A stretch of 6,406 nucleotides of DNA from an uncultured Clostridia bacterium (GTDB lineage: Bacteria > Bacillota_A > Clostridia > TANB77 > CAG-508). Below are positions 1 through 5,072 of this stretch, in pieces. Every line of letters begins with the position of its first letter. Position 1 is the first letter of the stretch. A program made the translations under genes and the position numbers. A model generated the notes under the pieces. It was given only the letters and a program-made list of their open reading frames with translations, did no database searches and was not told the origin of the DNA. Where the stretch lies: positions 1-6,406 of the forward strand of contig CALXZF010000114.1 of assembly GCA_944393165.1 (NCBI GenBank), read 5' to 3'.

Positions 1-179
1 CCATATTCTGCCATACAATATGCATCATACATCATTCCAGCTTCATCTTGGTCTATTCCAGCTGGAAATTGTTCTAGAAAAAGTATTCTACTTAAAATAG
101 CAATAATAAGTATTACTCCAAAGCAAACATTATATTTGTCTTTAAAAATTTCTTTTGTTTTTTCTTTTATCTTCTGCAT
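1..179 (-). CDS. N-terminal fragment of a membrane glycosyltransferase-like protein (GT-C/PMT-ArnT type), cut by the window edge
   Basis: Reading leftwards from ATG at 179-177, 59 codons stay open to the window edge. The start is supported by GGAG at 189-186, six bases upstream. Residues 1-16 are Lys-rich and cytoplasmic-looking (MQKIKEKTKEIFKDKY). Residues about 17-36 form one hydrophobic membrane segment. It is followed by a loop with Pro39-Ala-Gly41 and Asp43-Gln-Asp45-Glu46-Ala. A short charged N-terminus, a first membrane helix and then an Asp-Glu pair in the first outer loop is typical of the GT-C fold family that uses lipid-linked sugars (PMT/ArnT-like, GT39/GT83). In that family the acidic pair lies at the active site. 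The protein would then glycosylate an envelope component from the outer face of the membrane. Only about a tenth of a usual protein is visible, so the family is an inference and the acceptor is unknown. It is divergent from the Clp gene. Confidence 0.55.
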   Translation of the reverse strand, partial: MQKIKEKTKEIFKDKYNVCFGVILIIAILSRILFLEQFPAGIDQDEAGMMYDAYCMAEY

Positions 180-202
180 TTCTTACTCCATTCTCCCCTT
201 TT

Positions 203-230
203 ACTTTTTTCAAACTTTTTTCAAACTTTT
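203..230. repeat. 11-bp direct tandem repeat, about 2.5 copies
   Basis: The 11-mer ACTTTTTTCAA occurs at 203-213 and again exactly at 214-224, followed by ACTTTT at 225-230. It lies just upstream of the Shine-Dalgarno site of the leftward gene, so it would be in that gene's 5' leader (as AGTTTGAAAAA units). The period is close to one helical turn, but in DNA this A+T-rich it may be simple slippage. Confidence 0.6.
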
Positions 231-236
231 ATCTAA

Positions 237-265
237 AATTTATCATTAAATAGAATTAAAATCAA
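237..265 (-). promoter_or_regulatory. possible promoter of the leftward glycosyltransferase-like gene
   Basis: On the minus strand TTGATT (265-260) and TAAATT (242-237) are separated by exactly 17 bases. Each matches the vegetative consensus at four to five of six positions. The predicted start would give a leader of about 50 bases before the ATG at 179. Such matches arise easily by chance in A+T-rich DNA, so this is tentative. Confidence 0.3.
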
Positions 266-314
266 TATTTCTTGTAAATTAAAAAACATTGTTACTGTAT
301 ACATTATTTTATTG

Positions 315-398
315 TTACAAGCAAATAGTAATTTTTTATAAAATCAGCTTGACCGACATATTCTCGTACTTTTATAAAAAATTACTATTTGCTTGTAA
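315..398. repeat. perfect 29-bp inverted repeat around a 26-base centre, in a divergent intergenic region
   Basis: Positions 315-343 are the exact reverse complement of 370-398 (29 of 29). The pairing stops abruptly on both sides. The 26-base centre (344-369) is clearly richer in G+C than its surroundings. The element sits between two divergently transcribed genes, so it is not a terminator for either. Each arm also reads inward as TTACAA-N16-TATAAA, which resembles a -35/-10 pair. A single-arm relative lies at 4383-4409. It could be a small palindromic mobile element (MITE-like), a structured RNA or a regulatory hairpin. I see no obvious target-site duplication. The remainder of the 359-base gap holds the two promoters and the 11-bp tandem repeat, and I see no small gene in it. 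Confidence 0.85.
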
Positions 399-467
399 TA
401 AATTTTAATAAACTGTAAAGCATAAAACTACTATTCTATAATTCACACAAAATTCACTTAGAATTCA

Positions 468-496
468 TTGACTTTAAGCCAATTTTCATGTATTAT
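468..496 (+). promoter_or_regulatory. vegetative (sigma-A type) promoter of the Clp gene
   Basis: TTGACT at 468-473 and TATTAT at 491-496 are separated by exactly 17 bases, and each differs from consensus at one position. Transcription would start near 503, giving a leader of about 35 bases with the Shine-Dalgarno site at 521-526. I see no tandem CtsR heptads (GGTCAAA direct repeats) and no CIRCE element near it, so classical heat-shock control is not evident. Confidence 0.75.
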
Positions 497-520
497 ATAG
501 TATGTATAAAAATGTATAAA

Positions 521-526
521 AAGGAG
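521..526 (+). promoter_or_regulatory. Shine-Dalgarno site that decides the Clp start
   Basis: AAGGAG lies 12 bases before ATG 539-541, a slightly long spacer. The longer open frame from ATG 488 starts inside the promoter spacer, upstream of the expected transcript start, and has no such site. The start at 539 also puts the first zinc-finger cysteine at residue 3, as is usual for this family. Confidence 0.75.
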
Positions 527-538
527 AAGATATATATA

Positions 539-2866
539 ATGTTATGTTCAGACTGTAAAAAGAATAATGCAGTTGTTTTTGTTAATAAAAAAGATAATGA
601 CGGCAAAAATACTTTAGAAGGATACTGCTATGATTGTGCTAAAAAAAGAGGTATTAACCCTATAGATAGTTTAATGAAACAAGCAAATCTTACAGAAGAA
701 GATTTGAATAATATGACACAGCAATTTGAATCTATGTTTAATGATATGTCAGCCAACTTGAATTTTGATGAAATTCAAGAAGATAATATAGATTCATATG
801 AAAGTGCTGATGAAAATAGCAATATGCAATTTGGTGCTATTCCATTGGGTTCTATTTTTTCCAACATGTTTGGAGCAACCAATAGTGAAGAAGCAAACAA
901 TTCTGGTTCTAGTTCAACTGGTAAGAAAAAAGTTAAAGTTGATAAAAAAAGTAGTAAAAGAAAAAAAGCGCTAGATACTTTTGGCACAAATTTAACTCAA
1001 AAAGCAAAAACAAATCAGTTAGATGCTGTTATTGGTAGAGATAAAGAAATTCAAAGAATTATACAAATTCTTAATAGGCGTTCTAAAAATAATCCATGTT
1101 TAATTGGTGAACCTGGTGTTGGAAAAACAGCTATAGCACAAGGTTTGGCAATTAGAATTGCAAATGGAAAAGTTCCTGCAAAATTGTTAAATAAGGAAGT
1201 TTATTTGTTAGATATGACAGCTATAATCGCTGGAACACAATTTAGAGGGCAATTTGAATCTAGAATGAAATCAATTATTGATGAATGTAAATCTCTTGGA
1301 AATATTATTTTGGTAATTGATGAAATTCATAATATCATAGGTGCTGGTGATGCAGAACATTCTATGAATGCAGCAAATATTTTGAAGCCTTCTCTTGCAA
1401 ATGGAGAAATTCAATTAGTTGGTACTACTACTCTAAAAGAATACAGAAAATATATAGAAAAAGACACTGCATTGGAAAGAAGATTCCAACCAGTTATAGT
1501 AGCTGAGCCTTCTATCACTGATACAATTGGAATATTAGACGGTATTAAAAAATATTACGAAGATTATCATAAAGTTAAAATTTCTACAGATGTTATAAAA
1601 CAAGCTGTAATAATGTCTGAGAAATACATACATGATAGGTTTTTGCCTGATAAAGCAATAGATATTTTGGATGAAGCATGTTCAAGAATTAATTTAGATA
1701 ACAAAGAACTTTATGAATTAGAAGTATTGAAAAATGCACTTGCTAAAGTGCAAGAAGAAAAAGAAGAAGCAGCTCAAGCAGATTCAACAGAAGATTATCA
1801 AAAGGCCGCAGAGTTAAAAACAAAAGAATGTGCTTTAACAGAAAAAATAGATAATCTTTCTAAAAATATGAAATTAAGAGAACTTACTGTTCAAGATATT
1901 GCAGAAGTTGTTGAAAGTTGGACAAAAATTCCTGTTAAGAAGATAACTGAAGCTGAAACTCAAAAATTATTAAATTTAGAAAACAACTTGCATAAAAGAA
2001 TAATTGGACAAAATGAAGCTGTTGAAGCAGTGTCTCGTGCAATTAGAAGAAATAGAGCAGGATTAAAAAGCACTAAAAGACCACCTTCTTTTATATTTGT
2101 TGGTCCTACAGGTGTTGGTAAAACAGAGCTTGCAAAATCTTTAGCATATGAAATGTTTGGAAATGAAGATTCAATAATTAGAATAGACATGTCTGAATAC
2201 ATGGAAAGTCATTCTACTTCTAAACTTATTGGTTCTCCTCCAGGATATGTAGGATATGATGATGCAGGTCAACTTACTGAAAAAGTAAAAAGAAATCCAT
2301 ATTCAATTGTTTTATTAGATGAAATTGAGAAAGCACATCCTGATGTATTCAATATTTTACTTCAAGTATTAGATGACGGAAGATTAACAGATTCTCAAGG
2401 AAATACTGTAAGTTTCGAAAATACAATAATTATAATGACATCAAATGCAGGTTCAAATTTAAACACGAATTCAATAGGTTTTGGTGGAGGACAAGTTAAT
2501 AACAATGCCATGATGAATGCTTTAAAAGAAACATTTAGACCAGAATTTTTAAATAGAGTAGATGAAATAGTTGTTTTCAACCAATTATCAACTGAAGAAC
2601 TTATGCAAATCGTTGATTTGATGTTAAATGATACAAGAAAAGCTTTAAATGATAAGAATATATCTATGAATATAACAGATGATGCAAAGAAATTCTTACT
2701 TAATAAAGGAACAGATATTAAGTACGGAGCTCGTCCATTAAGAAGAGCTATCCAAAGATATCTTGAAGATGAATTATCTGATATGATTCTTAGAGCTGAA
2801 TTAAACAATGGAAATGCAGTAATGGTAGATGTACAAGATAATAGATTGACTTTTACAGTTAATTAA
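539..2866 (+). CDS. clpE: ClpE/ClpC-family AAA+ unfoldase with N-terminal zinc finger (ATP-dependent Clp protease ATP-binding subunit)
   Basis: This 775-residue protein is a cytoplasmic hexameric unfoldase expected to feed proteins into ClpP. In order, it has a four-cysteine zinc finger (Cys3, Cys6, Cys30, Cys33) in place of the usual Clp_N double repeat. A polar linker (about 60-145) follows, with a Lys-rich stretch at 129-143. AAA+ domain 1 has Walker A GEPGVGKT (190-197), the aromatic pore loop around Phe235, Walker B Asp261-Glu262 and the Arg pair 314-315. A short coiled middle region with a UVR-like motif spans about 402-440. AAA+ domain 2 has Walker A GPTGVGKT (522-529), the GYVGYD pore loop, Walker B Asp594-Glu595 and sensor 2 GARP (730-733). 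Ile646-Gly-Phe648 is the ClpP-docking tripeptide. All catalytic motifs are intact. A zinc finger instead of Clp_N is the hallmark of ClpE, which is slightly shorter in Bacillus and Streptococcus. Annotation pipelines may simply label it ClpC. It has its own promoter at 468-496. Confidence 0.93.
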   Translation: MLCSDCKKNNAVVFVNKKDNDGKNTLEGYCYDCAKKRGINPIDSLMKQANLTEEDLNNMTQQFESMFNDMSANLNFDEIQEDNIDSYESADENSNMQFGAIPLGSIFSNMFGATNSEEANNSGSSSTGKKKVKVDKKSSKRKKALDTFGTNLTQKAKTNQLDAVIGRDKEIQRIIQILNRRSKNNPCLIGEPGVGKTAIAQGLAIRIANGKVPAKLLNKEVYLLDMTAIIAGTQFRGQFESRMKSIIDECKSLGNIILVIDEIHNIIGAGDAEHSMNAANILKPSLANGEIQLVGTTTLKEYRKYIEKDTALERRFQPVIVAEPSITDTIGILDGIKKYYEDYHKVKISTDVIKQAVIMSEKYIHDRFLPDKAIDILDEACSRINLDNKELYELEVLKNALAKVQEEKEEAAQADSTEDYQKAAELKTKECALTEKIDNLSKNMKLRELTVQDIAEVVESWTKIPVKKITEAETQKLLNLENNLHKRIIGQNEAVEAVSRAIRRNRAGLKSTKRPPSFIFVGPTGVGKTELAKSLAYEMFGNEDSIIRIDMSEYMESHSTSKLIGSPPGYVGYDDAGQLTEKVKRNPYSIVLLDEIEKAHPDVFNILLQVLDDGRLTDSQGNTVSFENTIIIMTSNAGSNLNTNSIGFGGGQVNNNAMMNALKETFRPEFLNRVDEIVVFNQLSTEELMQIVDLMLNDTRKALNDKNISMNITDDAKKFLLNKGTDIKYGARPLRRAIQRYLEDELSDMILRAELNNGNAVMVDVQDNRLTFTVN

Positions 2867-2874
2867 TTCATTCA

Positions 2875-2914
2875 ATTTTGTCAGCAATATTAATTTTATA
2901 TTGCTTGACAAAAT
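2875..2914 (+). other. imperfect hairpin between clpE and pgsA, overlapping the pgsA -35 box
   Basis: Arms 2875-2890 and 2898-2914 pair over 16 bp with one bulged T, around a 7-base loop (TAATTTT). It starts eight bases after the clpE stop, so it may end or stabilise the clpE transcript. However, no run of T follows it, so it is a poor intrinsic terminator. Its right arm contains the TTGACA of the pgsA promoter, so it could instead be a palindromic operator. Confidence 0.7.
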
Positions 2915-2933
2915 ACCATATTTTAATTAAAAT
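2905..2933 (+). promoter_or_regulatory. vegetative promoter of pgsA
   Basis: A perfect TTGACA (2905-2910) is followed after exactly 17 bases by TAAAAT (2928-2933), five of six to consensus. Transcription would begin near 2940, about 26 bases before the pgsA ATG, leaving room for the Shine-Dalgarno site at 2952-2957. pgsA is therefore probably transcribed independently of clpE. Confidence 0.75.
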
Positions 2934-2965
2934 ATTCTACATGAATTGTTGAAGGAGCAAAAAAT

Positions 2966-3550
2966 ATGTTAAAAAATATACCAAACGCATTAACCATTAT
3001 AAGATTTATTTTAATACCTTTAATTGTATTTTATACATTAACCGGGCAATACATTGCTGGCTTTATAGTATTAACTATATCAGGCTTAACTGATATATTG
3101 GACGGATGCATAGCAAGAAAATTTAATTTTATAACAAACTTTGGAAAACTAATAGATCCTTTAGCCGATAAAGCTACACAAGTTTCTGTTCTAGCATCAC
3201 TTACTTTTAAAGGAATAATTCCTCTTTGGATACTTTTAATAGTTTTCATAAAAGAAATAGTTATGGTAGCAGGTGCATCATTCCTATATGGAAAGAAACT
3301 AGTTGTTTCTAGTAGGTGGTATGGTAAACTTGCAACAGTACTATTCTATGTTGCTATAGTTGCATCTTTATTTATAGAATATTGGAATGTTAGTATACAT
3401 CCAGAATCTCCATTACCTGGATTTGATTCTTATATATATTACTTAGCAGTATTTACCACAATATTCTCTTTGGTAATGTATTTTAGACAATTTTACCAAC
3501 AAGGTTATTTAAAAAAAGAAAATTTAAAAATAGATAATAATTCAAATTAA
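2966..3550 (+). CDS. pgsA: phosphatidylglycerophosphate synthase (CDP-diacylglycerol--glycerol-3-phosphate 3-phosphatidyltransferase)
   Basis: This 194-residue integral membrane enzyme transfers the phosphatidyl group from CDP-diacylglycerol to glycerol-3-phosphate. This is the committed step to phosphatidylglycerol and cardiolipin. The complete CDP-alcohol phosphotransferase signature is present: Asp43-x2-Asp46-Gly47-x2-Ala50-Arg51-x8-Gly60-x3-Asp64-x3-Asp68. These Asp residues bind metal and the CDP moiety. The N-terminus (MLKNIPNALTIIRF) and length are normal for PgsA. Hydrophobic segments lie at about 14-40, 70-105 and 120-140, with another near 155-175 before a charged tail. The start has AAGGAG at 2952-2957, eight bases before ATG. 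It has its own promoter (2905-2933) and is closed by the terminator at 3574-3611. A related CDP-alcohol transferase cannot be fully excluded, but motif, length and N-terminus favour PgsA. Confidence 0.93.
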   Translation: MLKNIPNALTIIRFILIPLIVFYTLTGQYIAGFIVLTISGLTDILDGCIARKFNFITNFGKLIDPLADKATQVSVLASLTFKGIIPLWILLIVFIKEIVMVAGASFLYGKKLVVSSRWYGKLATVLFYVAIVASLFIEYWNVSIHPESPLPGFDSYIYYLAVFTTIFSLVMYFRQFYQQGYLKKENLKIDNNSN

Positions 3551-3573
3551 AATTTTCTTAAAGTTATACTTAG

Positions 3574-3611
3574 ATTGCTTGTTATTATTATAAATGTAGC
3601 AAGCAATTTTT
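3574..3611 (+). terminator. intrinsic terminator after pgsA
   Basis: ATTGCTTG (3574-3581) pairs with CAAGCAAT (3600-3607). Three further T/A or G/T steps and a closing wobble extend the stem to 12 bp (3574-3585 with 3596-3607) around a 10-base loop. A run of five T (3607-3611) follows directly on the plus strand. It begins 24 bases after the pgsA stop. On the minus strand there is no T run after the stem, so it is not a strong terminator for the convergent gene. Confidence 0.85.
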
Positions 3612-3682
3612 ATTAATACTATTTCAAAGTGATTACATATATTTGGCTATTGCACCAGAAACTAGCTTGTATAATTTCTTTC

Positions 3683-4285
3683 TTATTCATAATCTTCTAG
3701 AAATTCTACAAGTTTTGTGTACCCTATTACCTCTACACCTGCTTGTAGATTTTTTATATCTTCATCAGGTAAATATTGAATTGAAATTTCTGTATCTTCT
3801 TTCAAAGTTTTTACTCCATATTCATCAACAGTATAAATTCCAATAACTCCATTATGAGCCTGCACAAAATAATGCTCTCCACAATTTCCACTCACACTCT
3901 TATATAATGTTATTTGTGTGGGTGTATATTCTTCTATTTTCCAATCTGCATATTTTTCCTCTACATCTTCTTCAGTTTTATTAACTAAATCTTCTGGTAC
4001 ATCTTCAACTTTTCTTATTAAATGGTCACATGCTTTATAATAAGTTTTTTCCACTATTATAGCATTTGGAGATACTGTATCTGTTGTTACAGCTGTCTCT
4101 ACAGCATTAGCACTATTATTAACATTTTCCTCGTTTTTTTCATCTTCGGCTAATGTTTTTTCACTTACAATATCTATGTCCTCTGTATCACCATTACGAT
4201 TTGAAGAATAGATAGCAAGCCCAATTCCAATTCCTAATCCCAGTATAATAGCAATCACAACACAAATAATCCACTTTTTATCCAT
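3683..4285 (-). CDS. membrane-anchored protein with BofC-like C-terminal domain
   Basis: This 200-residue protein has a short basic N-terminus (MDKKW), one membrane helix at about 6-26 and no lipobox cysteine, so it is probably an uncleaved anchor with the rest outside the membrane. Residues 30-75 are a polar, Asp/Glu/Asn/Thr-rich linker. The globular part (about 78-200) resembles, from memory, clostridial BofC C-terminal-domain proteins. It has a Cys86-Asp-His motif, a 'DWKIEEYTP' turn, Cys135-Gly-Glu-His-Tyr, an 'HNGVIGIY' strand and the end 'YLPDEDIKNLQAGVEV...LEDYE'. In Bacillus, BofC restrains the SpoIVB protease in sigma-K checkpoint control, but these clostridial relatives are not shown to do so, and I assign no function. 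The start is supported by AGGTGA at 4295-4290, four bases upstream. It is convergent with pgsA and downstream of comEC on the same strand, 217 bases away. That gap has only weak promoter candidates. Confidence 0.75.
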   Translation of the reverse strand: MDKKWIICVVIAIILGLGIGIGLAIYSSNRNGDTEDIDIVSEKTLAEDEKNEENVNNSANAVETAVTTDTVSPNAIIVEKTYYKACDHLIRKVEDVPEDLVNKTEEDVEEKYADWKIEEYTPTQITLYKSVSGNCGEHYFVQAHNGVIGIYTVDEYGVKTLKEDTEISIQYLPDEDIKNLQAGVEVIGYTKLVEFLEDYE

Positions 4286-4382
4286 ACAATCACCTGTTTC
4301 TATGTTTTGGTATTAGTATGGGTAATTTTAGAAAATTTATACAGCTTATAATAAATTTTACTTTTTTGATAATATTAATGTC

Positions 4383-4409
4383 TTATAAAACATTACTATT
4401 TACTTGTAA
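4383..4409. repeat. single-arm relative of the 315-398 inverted repeat
   Basis: These 27 bases match 372-398 (the right arm of the inverted repeat) at 25 positions. I see no complementary partner arm within about 100 bases on either side. In addition, 4344-4361 matches 391-408 at 16 of 18 positions. On the minus strand the arm reads TTACAA-N16-TATAAG, and it lies about 100 bases upstream of the BofC-like gene, so it might act as that gene's promoter. A competing candidate is TTGACA at 4440-4435, which has only a poor -10 (TAAATT) at a short 15-base spacing. Confidence 0.6.
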
Positions 4410-4428
4410 AAAAAATTTAATGAAATTT
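4408..4428 (-). terminator. possible weak terminator after comEC
   Basis: On the minus strand AAATTT (4428-4423), a four-base loop and AAATTT (4418-4413) are followed by a continuous T run down to 4408. The six-pair stem is purely A/T and would be unstable, so this is a weak candidate for the end of the comEC transcript 75 bases after its stop. No better hairpin is visible in 4286-4502. Confidence 0.25.
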
Positions 4429-4502
4429 CGAGCTTGTCAAGTCTGGTGTGTAATTTTTTCAATTTAATAAAATTTGTGAAAATTTCAATTTTACAATTCA
4501 TT

Positions 4503-5072
4503 TTAAAGATTGGTTTTAATTTTTATTCTTCCTTTTCGATTTACTACAATACTAATCTCTCCCATTTGGTCTGTTCTAAAAACTGCCACCTTCATATTAT
4601 ATAGTCTTTCTAAAACTTCTTTATTTGGATGTCCAAAATTATTATTTTCTCCCACACCAATTAAAGCAATTTTAGGTTCAACTAAACTCAAAAATTGTTC
4701 AGTGCTGGATGTTTTGGAGCCATGATGTGCAACTTTTAATACAGTTGCCTTCAAGCTCTCATCATTTTTATACAACTCATATAATTTGTTTTCAGCGATT
4801 TCTTCTACATCCCCAGTAAAAAGCATACTGAAATTCAAGTAGTTAAATTTTGCTACAATTGAATTATTGTTTAAAATATTCTCATTTATCATTTCTTCTT
4901 CAGGAAATAAAATGTCAAAGTATGAAAACTTGTCTATCTTTATCCTATCCCCTTTTTTTGCGACAATAACATTAATTTTCTTTCTATTTACAATCTCGTA
5001 AAATTTTTTTAAATTTTCTGATTCTTCTCCCTGTTTTGATATAATTATATTTTTAACTTCCAAATTTTCCAT
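4503..5072 (-). CDS. comEC: ComEC C-terminal part (second half of the metallo-beta-lactamase domain), downstream of a frameshift
   Basis: This frame carries the rest of the ComEC beta-lactamase-like domain and ends at TAA 4505-4503. From the first in-frame ATG (5072) it is 189 residues. Visible features are the FTGD metal-site Asp88 in 'SMLFTGDVEE', the 'VAHHGSKTSS' motif (His116-His117-Gly) and 'FGHP' (147-149), then 'FRTDQMGEI' near the end. In ComEC this extracytoplasmic domain is thought to act on DNA during uptake. The fragment lacks the first metal-binding motif, which lies in the other frame just upstream. ATG 5072 has no Shine-Dalgarno sequence and overlaps the upstream fragment. It is therefore the tail of comEC rather than a separate gene. 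Removing one base at 5090/5091 restores a family-like junction, DSDHISGLFTIMENLEVKN. Confidence 0.88.
   Translation of the reverse strand: MENLEVKNIIISKQGEESENLKKFYEIVNRKKINVIVAKKGDRIKIDKFSYFDILFPEEEMINENILNNNSIVAKFNYLNFSMLFTGDVEEIAENKLYELYKNDESLKATVLKVAHHGSKTSSTEQFLSLVEPKIALIGVGENNNFGHPNKEVLERLYNMKVAVFRTDQMGEISIVVNRKGRIKIKTNL

Noticed and set aside
349..354. CtsR operator (TTGACC)
   Set aside because: It is a single hexamer without the tandem second heptad, and it lies in the centre of the inverted repeat, more than 100 bases upstream of the clp promoter.
315..398. Intrinsic terminator
   Set aside because: The two flanking genes are transcribed away from this element, so neither needs a terminator here, and the 26-base loop is large.
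488..538. Longer start of the Clp protein at ATG 488 (17 extra residues)
   Set aside because: ATG 488 lies inside the spacer of the promoter at 468-496 and has no Shine-Dalgarno site. ATG 539 has AAGGAG and gives the family-typical N-terminal zinc finger.
2395..2808. Minus-strand 137-codon frame inside clpE
   Set aside because: It is antisense to strongly conserved AAA+ domain 2 coding sequence, with no ribosome-binding site or recognisable motif.
3643..3846. Plus-strand 67-codon frame
   Set aside because: It overlaps the end of the BofC-like gene on the other strand, has no ribosome-binding site and shows a low-complexity Leu/His-rich translation typical of an antisense shadow.
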